From Methylobacterium sp. AMS5 (GTDB lineage Bacteria; Pseudomonadota; Alphaproteobacteria; Rhizobiales; Beijerinckiaceae), in the NCBI RefSeq assembly GCF_001542815.1, contig NZ_CP006992.1:1989501-2053500 (forward strand): DNA of 64,000 nt. Direction: 5' to 3'. Position numbers and translations under genes: made by a program. Under the pieces are notes generated by a model. That model was not told the origin of the DNA. It ran no database searches and saw nothing but the letters and a program-made list of their open reading frames with translations. Below are positions 1-8,526 of the stretch, piece by piece (the stretch's first letter is position 1; every line of letters begins with the position of its first letter).

Positions 1-975
1 GCCGACGGGCTTGCCCTCGTAGAGCACCGTGGTGCAGCCGTGCAGCAGCGGCGCGTAGACGATGTAGGAGTGGCCCACCACCCAGCCGATGTCGGAGGCG
101 CAGAAATAGACCTCCCCGGGCGCGACGCCGTAGAGGTTCGTCATCGACCACGCCAACGCGACGCAATAGCCGCCGCTGTCGCGCACCACGCCCTTGGGCC
201 GCCCGGTCGTGCCGGAGGTGTAGAGGATGTAGAGCGGGTCGGTCGCCGCGACCGGCACCGGCTCGGCCCGTCGTCCGGCCCTGCGCGCCCGCGCGACGGT
301 CTCCGCCCAATCCCGGTCGCGCCCCTCGACGAGGCCGGCCTCTGCTTGCGGGCGCTGCAGGATCAGGCAGGCGTCGGGCTTGTGGGTCGAGCGGGCGATC
401 GCCGCATCGAGCAACGGCTTATAGGCGACGACGCGGGCGGGCTCGATGCCGCAGGAGGCGGCCAGGATCACCTTGGGCGCCGCATCCTCGATGCGGGCGG
501 CGAGTTCGTTGGCGGCAAACCCGCCGAACACCACCGAGTGGATCGCTCCGATCCGGGCGCAGGCCAGCATCCCGAACAGGGCCTCGGGCACCATCGGCAT
601 ATAGATCACCACCCGGTCGCCCTTGGTCACGCCGAGATCGGCGAGAATGCCGGCGAGCACCGCCACCTCGTCGCGCAGTTCCCCGTAGCTGATGCGGCGC
701 TTGGAGCCGGTGACGGGCGAATCGTGGATGATCGCGGCTTGGTCGGCGCGACCGCCCTCCGCGTGCCGGTCGACGGCGTTGCGGCAGACATTGAGCCGGG
801 CGTCCGGAAACCAGCGGCCGTAGACGCCCCGCTCGGCATCGAAGGCGCGGGTGGGGGCGACGTCCCAATCGATCGCTGCCGCCGCCTTCAGCCAGAAGCC
901 GTTCCGGTCCGCGAGCGAGGCGGCGTGGACGGCAGCATGGGCGCCCTCAGGCGCGGTGGGCGTGGCGGCGGACAT
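1..975 (-). CDS. prpE: propionyl-CoA synthetase, C-terminus beyond window
   Basis: An uninterrupted minus-strand frame runs from an ATG at 975 to the window edge, so about 325 N-terminal residues of a roughly 630-residue enzyme are present. It would activate propionate (and probably acetate) to the CoA thioester through an acyl-adenylate. The AMP-binding core YTSGTTGRPKGVVRDSGG is visible; a D-x-GG continuation after the P-loop is typical of PrpE rather than acetyl-CoA synthetase, as is ASCGIEPARVVAYKPLLD further upstream. The acetyl-CoA-synthetase-type N-terminal domain precedes it. The ATP-dependent ligase family is certain; the propionyl preference is inferred from these family motifs. Confidence 0.85.
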   Translation of the reverse strand, partial: MSAATPTAPEGAHAAVHAASLADRNGFWLKAAAAIDWDVAPTRAFDAERGVYGRWFPDARLNVCRNAVDRHAEGGRADQAAIIHDSPVTGSKRRISYGELRDEVAVLAGILADLGVTKGDRVVIYMPMVPEALFGMLACARIGAIHSVVFGGFAANELAARIEDAAPKVILAASCGIEPARVVAYKPLLDAAIARSTHKPDACLILQRPQAEAGLVEGRDRDWAETVARARRAGRRAEPVPVAATDPLYILYTSGTTGRPKGVVRDSGGYCVALAWSMTNLYGVAPGEVYFCASDIGWVVGHSYIVYAPLLHGCTTVLYEGKPVG

Positions 976-1191
976 CGGCGTTTCCCTCGCGCGGCCTGTT
1001 GATCCGGCCTGTTCGAGGGCGATGATAGCGCGGTTTCGACCGCTGCGCGCCCAACTACGATGCCTCGAAATGCGCGCCCTCAAAGCAGAACCGCCGCGCT
1101 GGTGACCCAGGCGGCGGTGGCGGTGTTGTCCGAGGCGGGAGAAGAAGCGGAGCCGGCGGCGCCTCCCGGGGCGACGCCGGCCGGGATGTCG

Positions 1192-1368
1192 CTAGTGGAG
1201 GGTGTCCCCGCGCAGGCGCTCGATTTCGTCCTTGAGGTGCAGTTTCTTACGCTTGAGTTCGGCGATGCGCAGATCGTCGCTGGCGAGGGACTGCATCGCG
1301 TGGTGAAGCTCGCGCTCGAGGGCTTCGTGCTTGGCGGCGAGCTGGCTCAAATGCGTCTGCAAGGACAT
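1192..1368 (-). CDS. YdcH/DUF465 family small coiled-coil protein
   Basis: A 58-residue protein starting MSLQTHLSQLAAKHEALERE and ending with the DUF465 hallmark LKRKKLHLKDEIERLR. It is almost entirely charged helix, predicted to form a coiled-coil hairpin. The family is widespread in Proteobacteria and has no established function. It is divergent from a second DUF465-like gene on the plus strand about 250 bases away. The ATG at 1368 was chosen because it gives the usual family length. Confidence 0.8.
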   Translation of the reverse strand: MSLQTHLSQLAAKHEALERELHHAMQSLASDDLRIAELKRKKLHLKDEIERLRGDTLH

Positions 1369-1619
1369 GAGGTGTCGCTCCTGTCACAGTTTCCGACTGG
1401 AGTAGACTGGCACAGGATGGCGCACGTGTCGAAGCGATTCGGCGGCAAAGTGGATGGATCGATAACAGGGCAATTTCAAATCTTCCGGAGCGGGGCGGTG
1501 CGCTGATCTTGGCCGTTGCAAGCTCCGACAAGACGGGAGAACCGGGTGCCATGCCTTGCTCCGGCCGGGAGCTTGGCGCATGGTCGCGCCCGGTCAAGGC
1601 CGGTGGTGTGTTTCGAGCG

Positions 1620-1841
1620 ATGATGGCGGACGAGATTGCCAACGACGCGGTCGCGGATCCGGCCGGCGAGCTGACGCGGTTGCGCGAAGAGCACCGGGAT
1701 CTTGACGAGGCCATTGAGGCACTGAAAGCCAGCGTTGCCGTCGATCAGCTCCAGTTGCAGAGGCTCAAGAAGCGTAAACTCGTCCTGCGCGACCGGATCA
1801 CGCATCTGGAAGACCAGATCACGCCGGATATCATCGCTTAG
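1620..1841 (+). CDS. DUF465-like small protein, stop codon at IS junction
   Basis: A protein of about 73 residues beginning MMADEIAND, with a C-terminal heptad-rich helix and the DUF465-type segment LQRLKKRKLVLRDRITHLED. The frame is open further upstream to 1509, but the ATG pair at 1620/1623 gives the family's usual size. The final codon TAG (1839-1841) is remarkable: TA is the duplicated target of the IS5-type element and the G is the first base of the element. The sequence after the element's right end also reads TAG-AGC, so the insertion leaves the protein unchanged. Function is unknown. Confidence 0.7.
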   Translation: MMADEIANDAVADPAGELTRLREEHRDLDEAIEALKASVAVDQLQLQRLKKRKLVLRDRITHLEDQITPDIIA

Positions 1842-2699
1842 AGCCTGTTATGCACTTGTCATAAGCTTTTCAGCTTGTCGGAGCATGAGGCAGACGAAGG
1901 CGACCATGTGCAGGCCAGCCAACGTGCTGGCGTAGCGCTCGTAATCTTTGACCAGCCGCCGACAGCGGGTGGCCCAGGCAAACGAGCGCTCCACCACCCA
2001 TCGGCGCGGCAGCAGGACAAAGCCGCGCTTGGCCTCAGGCGCCTTCACCACTTCCAAGTCGATGCCGTGCGCGCTCGCGGCGGCGGCGGGCTTAGGCCCG
2101 GAATAGCCCTGGTCGACAAAGGCCAACTCGACGCTGTCGCCCGTCTCCGCCTGCACCTCGGCGGCCAGCCGGCCGACCTCGGCCCGGTCGTCGACATCGG
2201 CGGGCGTCACGTGCAGCGCCACGACATGGCCCGGCGTGTCAACGGCCAGATGCAGCTTCGCACCCCGCTTGCGCTTGGCCCCGTCATAGCCGGCCCGCTC
2301 GCCGCTCTCGGGCGAGGAGCGCAGCGTCCGGCTATCGAGGATCACCGCCGAGGGCTCCGGCTCCCGCTCCGCCGCCATCCGCAGCACCGCCCGCAGGTCG
2401 CCGGCCACGTCCGCGAAACTGTCGGCCGACAGCCAACGCTGCGTCTGCTGATACACGGCCGCCCAAGGCGGCAGATCGTGCGGCATGAACCGCCAGGGCG
2501 CCCCCGTCTTCACGATGTAGCGCAGCCCGTTAAACACCTCGCGCAACTCGTGGTCGCGCTGAGCTGAGTTCTCCCGCAGCAGCGCGAGGTAGGGCGCTAC
2601 CAGTGCCCATTCTTCATCAGACACGTCGGACGGATAGGAGCGGCGATCAGAAGGCATGATCCACAACGCCAATCCTGCCTATCAGTTCATAACACGCTC
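1841..2699 (-). mobile_element. IS5-family insertion sequence, 859 bp, apparently intact
   Basis: Imperfect terminal inverted repeats bound the element. The left end reads GAGCCTGTTATGCACT; the right end read inward is GAGCGTGTTATGAACT (14 of 16 identical). It is flanked by TA at 1839-1840 and 2700-2701, consistent with a short TA-containing target duplication as in IS5-group elements. It carries one complete transposase gene on the minus strand. Confidence 0.85.
1848..2657 (-). CDS. IS5-family DDE transposase
   Basis: 269 residues from the ATG at 2657 (a TTG 15 bases upstream is also possible). The N-terminal DUF4096-type region has SDEEWALVAPYL and GLRYIVKTGAPWRFMPHDLP, followed by an RNase-H-like DDE domain. 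Catalytic segments visible are AVILDSRTLRSSP (first D), LAFVDQGYSG (second D) and RWVVERSFAWATRCRRL (E in the Y/W-x2-R-x3-E-R signature). The frame is complete and all three acidic regions are present, so the element is probably active or recently active. It catalyses cut-and-paste movement of the surrounding IS. Confidence 0.92.
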   Translation of the reverse strand: MPSDRRSYPSDVSDEEWALVAPYLALLRENSAQRDHELREVFNGLRYIVKTGAPWRFMPHDLPPWAAVYQQTQRWLSADSFADVAGDLRAVLRMAAEREPEPSAVILDSRTLRSSPESGERAGYDGAKRKRGAKLHLAVDTPGHVVALHVTPADVDDRAEVGRLAAEVQAETGDSVELAFVDQGYSGPKPAAAASAHGIDLEVVKAPEAKRGFVLLPRRWVVERSFAWATRCRRLVKDYERYASTLAGLHMVAFVCLMLRQAEKLMTSA

Positions 2700-2746
2700 T
2701 AGAGCGCATTCTCTTGAACCAAGGACTTCGTCGGAATGCGCTTTGG
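2700..2746 (+). repeat. interspersed repeat, family B, interrupted by the IS
   Basis: Starts with TAGAGCGCATTC and contains GAATGCGC at 2734-2741, an inverted match to GCGCATTC at 2704-2711. It shares the TAGAGCGCATT start with the repeat after the TPR lipoprotein at 6157. The IS entered at the first TA. Confidence 0.5.
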
Positions 2747-2804
2747 CGCATCGCCGGGAAGGTCACGGCCTCCCCGGCGAAGCTGCCGTCGATGGGCGGT
2801 TTGG

Positions 2805-2981
2805 TTACTTGGCGAGATAGGCCGAGACGCTCGACACCCGGGTTCCGACGAGCCGGACCGCCTTGCGCAGGCGTTCGTCGGAGACCTGAAGCAGGTCGGC
2901 CCAGTGCTTCCGGGTGGTGCTGTCGTGGATGTCGATATGGGTTGCCGTGCGGGCGCGCGTGGTCTGGTCCACGGAGGACAT
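2805..2981 (-). CDS. DUF3606 domain protein
   Basis: A 58-residue protein beginning MSSVDQTTRARTATHIDIHD. The segment HWADLLQVSDERLRKAVRLV, followed by a V-G-T-x-V-x-x-V ending, matches the DUF3606 family of small, probably helix-turn-helix-like proteins common in Rhizobiales and Methylobacterium. It is transcribed away from purE with about 290 bases between starts. No function is established. Confidence 0.75.
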   Translation of the reverse strand: MSSVDQTTRARTATHIDIHDSTTRKHWADLLQVSDERLRKAVRLVGTRVSSVSAYLAK

Positions 2982-3267
2982 TTGAGAGCTCGCTGAGGTA
3001 AGGGGCCGGGCCGCTCGATGGCCGTTTCCAGCACAACGCGGCCGGTCGATTTCGGCTCCGCCCGGTTCGGCGAGAATCGGAGGATTTTCACAGAGCGCCG
3101 CCGGTGCCTCCGCGTGGCCTCGACGCCGCGCCAGGGGCGCGGCTTGCGCCTTGTGGCCGGCCCGCCGTGCACCCGCATTTCAAGTGTTTGCGGGGTCTCG
3201 CCTTGCCGGGGTGCGGCGCCCCCTGTTATTCGGCCCTTTCGCGGGCCGACGGGCCCGCTTCCTCGCA

Positions 3268-3780
3268 ATGGGCCAGACGACGATGCTGGGATCGCCCCCG
3301 GTCGCGATCATCATGGGAAGCCAGTCGGACTGGGCGACCATGCGCAACGCCGCCGAAACGCTGGACGCGCTCGGCGTCGCCTACGATGCCCGCATCGTCT
3401 CGGCCCACCGCACCCCGGACCGCCTCGTCTCGTTCGCCAAGGGCGCGCGGGAGGCCGGCTTCAAGGTGGTGATCGCCGGGGCGGGCGGGGCCGCGCATCT
3501 GCCGGGCATGACGGCGGCGATGACGTCGCTGCCGGTCTTCGGCGTTCCGGTCGAGTCGAAGGCGCTCTCGGGGCAGGACAGCCTGCTCTCCATCGTGCAG
3601 ATGCCCGCCGGCATTCCCGTCGGCACGCTGGCGATCGGCCGGGCCGGGGCCGTCAACGCCGCCCTGCTCGCCGCCGCCGTGCTGGCGCTCACCGATGCCG
3701 GGCTCGCCGAGCGGCTCGATGCCTGGCGCGACCGCCAGACCGCATCCGTCGCCGAACGGCCGGACCCCTCTCAAGCCTGA
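3268..3780 (+). CDS. purE: N5-carboxyaminoimidazole ribonucleotide mutase
   Basis: Class I PurE, 170 residues. It interconverts N5-CAIR and CAIR in purine synthesis. [12 protein letters not shown] (substrate-binding S-x-S-D-W loop), the SAHRTP motif with the catalytic histidine, and [11 protein letters not shown] are all intact. The ATG at 3268 is taken as start; a second ATG five codons later is possible. purK begins 17 bases after the stop, so the two are an operon performing the two-step bacterial route from AIR to CAIR. Confidence 0.95.
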   Translation: MGQTTMLGSPPVAIIMGSQSDWATMRNAAETLDALGVAYDARIVSAHRTPDRLVSFAKGAREAGFKVVIAGAGGAAHLPGMTAAMTSLPVFGVPVESKALSGQDSLLSIVQMPAGIPVGTLAIGRAGAVNAALLAAAVLALTDAGLAERLDAWRDRQTASVAERPDPSQA

Positions 3781-3797
3781 CAACGACACGAAGCGCC

Positions 3798-4910
3798 ATG
3801 GCCTCTCCCACCTCCTCGCCGCAGATCCGGCCCGGCGGCACCCTCGGCATCGTCGGCGGCGGCCAGCTCGGCCGCATGATCGCGCTCGCGGCGGCCAATT
3901 ACGGCCTCAAGGTGCACATCTACGCCCCCGACGCCGACAGCCCGGCTTTCGACGTGGCCCATGCCCACACGCTGGCGCCCTACGACGACGCGACGGCCCT
4001 GGCCGCCTTCGCCGATGCCTGCGACGTGGTCACCTACGAGTTCGAGAACATCCCCCACGCCACCGCGGCCGTGCTCGCCGAGCACGCGACCCTGCGCCCG
4101 AGCGCGACGGCGCTGCTCACGACGCAGGATCGCCTCTCCGAGAAGGACTTCGTGACGTCGCTCGGCATCCCGACTGCGCCCTACCGGGCCGTCGATACGG
4201 CCGAGGATCTCGTGCACGCCCTGGAGGCGCTCGGCCGACCCGCCGTGCTGAAGACCCGGCGCTTCGGCTACGACGGCAAGGGCCAGCGGATGATCCGGGA
4301 GGGCGACGAGCCGGCCGCCCTCCTCGCCGAATTCAAGGGCGCGCCCTGCATCCTCGAAGGGTTCGTGCCGTTCGAGCGCGAAATCTCGGTGGTCGCCGCC
4401 CGCGGGCCGGACGGGACGTTCGCGGCCTACGACCCCTGCGCCAACGAGCACCGCGACCACATCCTCGCGCTCACCCGCGTCCCCGCTCCCGGCCTGACCC
4501 GGACGACGGGCGATGCGGCGGTCGCCATCGCCCGCGCCATCGCCGAGGCGCTGGACTATGTCGGCGTGCTCGCGGTCGAGCTGTTCGAGATCGCCGGGCC
4601 CGAGGGGGCGGCCCGCCTCGTCGTCAACGAGATCGCGCCCCGCGTGCACAATTCCGGGCATTGGACCATCGAGGGCGCGCTGACCTCGCAATTCGCGCAA
4701 GCGGTGCGCGCGGTCTGCGGCTGGCCGCTCGGCGATACCGCCCGCACCGGCGGCATGGCCGTGGAGATGGAGAACCTCATCGGCGCCGAGGCCGATGCCT
4801 GGGCGGACCTGCTCGCGGAGCCGGGCGCCCATCTTCACCTCTACGGCAAGGCCGAGGCCCGTCCCGGCCGCAAGATGGGTCACGTCACCCGGCTCAAGCC
4901 GCTCGACTAA
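3798..4910 (+). CDS. purK: N5-carboxyaminoimidazole ribonucleotide synthase
   Basis: 370-residue ATP-grasp enzyme that makes N5-CAIR from AIR, bicarbonate and ATP, supplying PurE encoded just upstream. The N-terminal Rossmann-like preATP-grasp segment GTLGIVGGGQLGRMIALAA is clear, followed by the ATP-grasp body with KTRRFGYDGKGQ and the metal-binding NEIAPRVHNSGHWT. The start ATG at 3798 follows the purE stop closely. Confidence 0.95.
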   Translation: MASPTSSPQIRPGGTLGIVGGGQLGRMIALAAANYGLKVHIYAPDADSPAFDVAHAHTLAPYDDATALAAFADACDVVTYEFENIPHATAAVLAEHATLRPSATALLTTQDRLSEKDFVTSLGIPTAPYRAVDTAEDLVHALEALGRPAVLKTRRFGYDGKGQRMIREGDEPAALLAEFKGAPCILEGFVPFEREISVVAARGPDGTFAAYDPCANEHRDHILALTRVPAPGLTRTTGDAAVAIARAIAEALDYVGVLAVELFEIAGPEGAARLVVNEIAPRVHNSGHWTIEGALTSQFAQAVRAVCGWPLGDTARTGGMAVEMENLIGAEADAWADLLAEPGAHLHLYGKAEARPGRKMGHVTRLKPLD

Positions 4911-5298
4911 AGCTTGACCATTCAATCTGTCGCCTCTCGGCAACAGAAAACCACAGTCGAGCCCGGTTCGAAGCATTCGGCGAAAGCGTGAGGATGCGGG
5001 CCACACCTTCGCCACATCCCGAGGTTTGAGCGGAGGGTACGGGGCGTCCGCGGAAGCATCGTGCGTGTTCTTCCAGTCTACGGCTGGACGGGCTCGCTTG
5101 GTTTTCCCGGGTTCGTTTCGCAAAAACCTCCGCTCCACGGCTCGGCCCGCGCGGGCCCCGTCGGCGATGCGGATGTTTTGCGAGGCACTTTAAGCGCCCA
5201 TTCACCGTGTTGCGGCAGCGTGCGCGCGACGGGATGATCCGGGCCTCAAGGGGCCGCCGCGGAAATCCGGGCAAGCGGGCGCGGGGGAGAACGGGACA
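4911..5298. other. gene-free interval after purK
   Basis: 388 bases with no supportable gene. The long minus-strand open frame here is a GC-rich shadow. The interval should carry the promoter of the TPR lipoprotein gene; no confident promoter motif or terminator was recognised. Confidence 0.5.
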
Positions 5299-6159
5299 AT
5301 GATCGGGATGACGCTGGACGGACGCAAGGCGAGGCTGATCGGTGCCCTCGCGCTGACGGCCGCGGCGCTGGCCGGCTGCGAGACCTATGGCAGCGCGACG
5401 GCTCCGCGCCAATTCGCGGTGCTGGAGACCGACACGACGGGCGCCACCAACGTCAACATCGCCTCGCTCAGCGACGTGATTTCGCGCAACCCGTCGGATG
5501 CCGGCGCCTACAACACCCGCGGCGCGGCCTATGCCCGCGCGGGTCAGTTCGGCGAGGCGATCACCGACTTCTCGAAGGCGATCCAGCTCGATCCGAACTC
5601 GGCCTCGGCCTACAACAACCGGGCGCTGGCCTACCGCCAGACCGGCCGCACCGATGCGGCGATGCAGGACTTCTCGAAGGCGATCGCCAACGATCCGAAT
5701 TTTTCCGCCGCCTATATCGGCCGCGCGAACCTCGAGCGCGCCCAGGGTGACCTCGACGGCGCGCTGAACGACCTCAACGTCGCGATCCGCCTCGCCCCGG
5801 AATCGGCCGAGGCCTACCACGCCCGCGGCCTCGTGCGGCAGAAGCAAAACCACAACCCGGAGGCGATCGGCGACTTCGCTGCGGCCATCGACCGCAATCC
5901 CTTCGTGGCCGCCCCCTACGCCGCTCGCGGCCAGAGCCTGATCTCGCTGGGCCAGTACGACAAGGCGATCGAGGACTTCAACGCGGCGCTGAACGTGAAC
6001 GCGAAGGACGCCGGATCCTGGGCCTATCGCGGGCTGGCCTACGAGAAGACGAACCGCCGCAAAGAGGCGAACGAGAGCTATCAGCAGGCCGCTCGCCTCG
6101 ATCCCAACAACGCCGTGGCCAAGCAGGGCGTCGGCCGCATGCAGGGCGGCTTGTTCTAG
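5299..6159 (+). CDS. TPR-repeat lipoprotein
   Basis: 286 residues. A short basic N-terminus and hydrophobic stretch end in the lipobox L-A-G-C with Cys27, indicating lipidation and periplasmic membrane anchoring. After a linker there are six consecutive 34-residue tetratricopeptide repeats (roughly 75-280), each with the G-x-A-Y and A-I-x-D-F/L-x-x-A-I-x-x-x-P pattern. Such NlpI-like TPR lipoproteins act as scaffolds in envelope processes; a specific partner cannot be named. The stop codon TAG is the first three bases of a TAGAGCGCATTT repeat. Confidence 0.88.
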   Translation: MIGMTLDGRKARLIGALALTAAALAGCETYGSATAPRQFAVLETDTTGATNVNIASLSDVISRNPSDAGAYNTRGAAYARAGQFGEAITDFSKAIQLDPNSASAYNNRALAYRQTGRTDAAMQDFSKAIANDPNFSAAYIGRANLERAQGDLDGALNDLNVAIRLAPESAEAYHARGLVRQKQNHNPEAIGDFAAAIDRNPFVAAPYAARGQSLISLGQYDKAIEDFNAALNVNAKDAGSWAYRGLAYEKTNRRKEANESYQQAARLDPNNAVAKQGVGRMQGGLF

Positions 6160-6215
6160 AGCGCATTTCGACGAAGCGGTCACCGGTTCGTCGAAAGAAA
6201 GCGTTTTGAAACAAG
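6157..6215 (+). repeat. interspersed repeat, family B
   Basis: Begins TAGAGCGCATTT and contains CGACGAA...TTCGTCG as an inverted pair around GCGGTCACCGG. The reverse complement of 8290-8340 is about 80 percent similar by eye. It starts at the stop codon of the TPR lipoprotein. Confidence 0.55.
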
Positions 6216-6643
6216 CACCTAGAGGCGCCGCCCTGATGCCGTCAGGTCGGGTGCGGCTCGAGGGCACGGTCCCTTGCAAGGGGCCGCGGGGGCGTCGAGA
6301 AGCGCCCGTCCTGACGGCTTGGAACGATCGACCGACGGGCCGGGCGTACCTCAAGCATCGAAGCGAAATCCGGAAGAACCTGCCCGATCCACCTTGTCCG
6401 AGCGCCCTTTCAGGCCGATTGCTGACCAGCGGTCGCCGAACCGGCGACGCGAAGGGAAGGGCTCTGATCCGCGTCGGCCAGCGCGTCTCGCGATCCGGGT
6501 GGGCTGGGAGCGGGTGCAACCTCCGCCGGGTTGCGGGCAACTTGAAGTCTGTGGGTGGGGCTCTCCGAAACGGATTTCACAGTTTATACTTCCGTATCAA
6601 ACGCGATCTTGAGCGTATCGAGAGAGCGTAGAGGGAGAGGCCG
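6216..6643. other. gene-free interval before receiver gene
   Basis: About 430 bases lacking a credible coding frame on either strand. The last 80 bases are less GC-rich (for example TTTATACTTCCGTATC near 6582-6597) and probably hold the promoter of the receiver gene. No specific sigma-factor motif could be assigned. Confidence 0.45.
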
Positions 6644-7024
6644 ATGCCGGACGGAACCGAATTGTTCAACGGAAGGCACGTCCTTGTCGTCGAGGACGAA
6701 TATTTCATCGCCGAAGACATACGGCGCGCGTTCGAAGAGAGGGGCGCGCAAGTGGTCGGCCCCGTGGGGAACCTCGATGACGCTCTGGCGATGATCGAGA
6801 CATGCCCGCGCATCGACGGCGCGGTGCTCGACATCAACCTGCGTGAGGTCATGGTCTTTCCGGTTGCCGACGCGCTCAGGGCGCGCGGCGTCCCCTTCGT
6901 CTTCGCCACCGGCTACGAGGAGAATGCCATCCCGACGCGCCTGCGGGACGCGCTTCATTGCGAGAAGCCGATCGATCCCGTGCGTCTGGCCAAGGCGCTG
7001 TTCGGTCAAGCCGTCGCCGGCTGA
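6644..7024 (+). CDS. single-domain response regulator (receiver only)
   Basis: 126 residues forming one CheY-like receiver domain with no output domain. The acidic pair in LVVEDEYFIAED (E17/D18), the phospho-acceptor Asp63 in AVLDINL, the switch threonine in FATGYEE and Lys108 in HCEKPID are all present, so it should be phosphorylatable. Stand-alone receivers of this alphaproteobacterial type often belong to the general-stress or phosphorelay circuits; no partner kinase is nearby. A GAGGGAGAGG ribosome-binding site precedes the ATG. Confidence 0.88.
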   Translation: MPDGTELFNGRHVLVVEDEYFIAEDIRRAFEERGAQVVGPVGNLDDALAMIETCPRIDGAVLDINLREVMVFPVADALRARGVPFVFATGYEENAIPTRLRDALHCEKPIDPVRLAKALFGQAVAG

Positions 7025-7038
7025 GCTTGAGCCGAGCA

Positions 7039-7062
7039 GGGGGGCGGCTCCGGCCCCCCTTC
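7039..7062 (+). terminator. GC hairpin between convergent receiver gene and glpX
   Basis: GGGGGGC, a 7-base loop, then GCCCCCC followed by TTCGG. The U-tract is weak, so it may work as a bidirectional attenuating hairpin between converging genes. Confidence 0.5.
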
Positions 7063-7094
7063 GGTTCCGGCCGATGCCCCGCCCGCGATCGCGA

Positions 7095-8090
7095 TCAGCC
7101 CGGCGCACTCTCCAGTCGGCGGTGCTCGCAGGCGATGCGCCGGACCGTACCGGTGTTCGAGCGGTAGACCACCGTCTCCGTCTCGATGAGGCCGGGGCTG
7201 AACCGCACGCCCGCGAGCAGGGCCCCCGTGGTCACACCGGTGGCTGCGACGATGACGTCGCCCCGGGCCATGTCGTGCATGTCGTATTTCCGGTTCGGGT
7301 CGGTGATGCCCATCTTGACCGCCCGCGCCCGTTTGTCGGCGGAATCGAGGATGAGCCGACCCTGCATCTGCCCGCCGATGCAGCGGAGCGCGCTGGCGGC
7401 GATCACGCCCTCCGGCGCGGCGCCGGTGCCCATGTAGATGTCGACGCCGGTCTCGTCGGGCTTGGTGCAATGGATGATCGCGGCGATGTCGCCATCCGAG
7501 ATCAGGCGGATGCTGGCGCCGGTGTCGCGCACGGCGGCGATCAGGTCCATGTGGCGCGGACGGTCGAGAATGATCGCGGTGATGCCGGAGGTCTCCACGC
7601 CCTTGGCGCGGGCGAGCGAAGCGATGTTCCGGTCCGGGCTCCAATCGAGATCGACGGTGCCGGGCGGGTAGCCGGGGCCGATGGCGATCTTCTGCATGTA
7701 CACGTCGGGGGCGGCGAGCAGTGAGCCGCGCTCGGCCAGCGCCATCACGGCGATGGCGCCCGGCATGTCCTTGGCGCAGAGCGTCGTGCCCTCCAGCGGA
7801 TCGACCGCGATGTCCACGGACGGGCCGTTACCGGTGCCGACGGCCTCGCCGATGAACAGCATCGGCGCCTCGTCGCGCTCGCCCTCGCCGATCACCACGC
7901 GCCCCTCGATCGGCAGCACCATCAACTCGGCGCGCATCGCATCGACGGCGGCTTGGTCGGCCTCCTTCTCGCGGCCGTGGCCCCGCAGTCGGGCCGCGGC
8001 GATGGCCGCCGCCTCGGTCACCCTCACCAGTTCGAGGGTCAGGCCCCGTGCCGTGGGATCGCTGAAGATCCCGGAATTGGCCGCCGACAT
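7095..8090 (-). CDS. glpX: class II fructose-1,6-bisphosphatase
   Basis: 331 residues, the full length for GlpX. It dephosphorylates fructose-1,6-bisphosphate (and in autotrophs often sedoheptulose-1,7-bisphosphate) in gluconeogenesis. The metal and phosphate signatures VVIGEGERDEAPML, VDPLEGTT and GDIAAII are intact. In Methylobacterium-like organisms this enzyme serves gluconeogenic flux from C1/C2 carbon. It lies on the same strand as hom but is separated by 436 bases of repeats, so a shared transcript is doubtful. Confidence 0.95.
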   Translation of the reverse strand: MSAANSGIFSDPTARGLTLELVRVTEAAAIAAARLRGHGREKEADQAAVDAMRAELMVLPIEGRVVIGEGERDEAPMLFIGEAVGTGNGPSVDIAVDPLEGTTLCAKDMPGAIAVMALAERGSLLAAPDVYMQKIAIGPGYPPGTVDLDWSPDRNIASLARAKGVETSGITAIILDRPRHMDLIAAVRDTGASIRLISDGDIAAIIHCTKPDETGVDIYMGTGAAPEGVIAASALRCIGGQMQGRLILDSADKRARAVKMGITDPNRKYDMHDMARGDVIVAATGVTTGALLAGVRFSPGLIETETVVYRSNTGTVRRIACEHRRLESAPG

Positions 8091-8155
8091 TGCCCTACGT
8101 TCCTTATCCCCGAGCGCATCGTCCCTGATATCGGATCCGGGGCGGTGCGCTCATC

Positions 8156-8279
8156 TCTTGTTGTTGCATCGTCTTTCTCCGAAAGCCGGTGGCCGCCTTT
8201 CGGGACGATGCTCTAGCTTCTTGTTTTCACATCATCTTTTTCCGAAAGCCGGAGGCCACCTTTCGGGACGATGCTCTAG
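8156..8279 (-). repeat. tandem pair of interspersed palindromic repeats, family A
   Basis: Two about 62-base units in tandem, each reading TTG..GCATC-GTC..TTTC/TTTT-CCGAAAG..CTTTCGG-GACGATGCTCTAG. Nested inverted segments (CCGAAAG/CTTTCGG inside GATGATGC-like ends) make each unit able to fold. The same unit recurs at 22811, 28702 and 51268. Confidence 0.8.
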
Positions 8280-8289
8280 GCCCTTGTCC

Positions 8290-8340
8290 TGACGCGGATT
8301 CTTTCGACGGACCGGTGACCGATTCGTCGGAATACGCTCT
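8290..8340 (-). repeat. interspersed repeat, family B (reverse orientation)
   Basis: The reverse complement starts AGAGCGTATTCCGACGAATC and matches the 6157 copy, including the GGTCACCGGT core and CGTCGAAAGAA. It lies right next to the family A pair. The rest of the hom-glpX gap (8341-8526) shows nothing further. Confidence 0.55.
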
Positions 8341-8526
8341 CGGCCGAGCCTGTTCCGGCCGGTTCCGATTGTCTCATCTCGCCCCGGCCGCTGCGAGGGC
8401 CATTCGGGACGAAGCGCCAAGTCAGCGCCCGATCAGTGTCACGTCATGCCATCCCGTTCCTGTACGGGATGGCGCTTTCGGCGGGATCTCGTCGGAAAAC
8501 GACGGCGGACGTCTTGGCTCTCGTGC

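Noticed and set aside
1060..1506. Plus-strand 148-codon frame over the DUF465 region
   Set aside because: Overlaps the opposite-strand DUF465 gene completely and shows no protein-like composition.
4894..6540. Long minus-strand open frame (548 codons) across the TPR lipoprotein
   Set aside because: Its predicted protein is Arg/Pro/Gly/Ala-rich and without family features; it is the GC-rich shadow of real genes on the plus strand.
8156..8340. CRISPR array
   Set aside because: The units are tandem palindromic repeats with no unique equal-length spacers; no cas genes are present.
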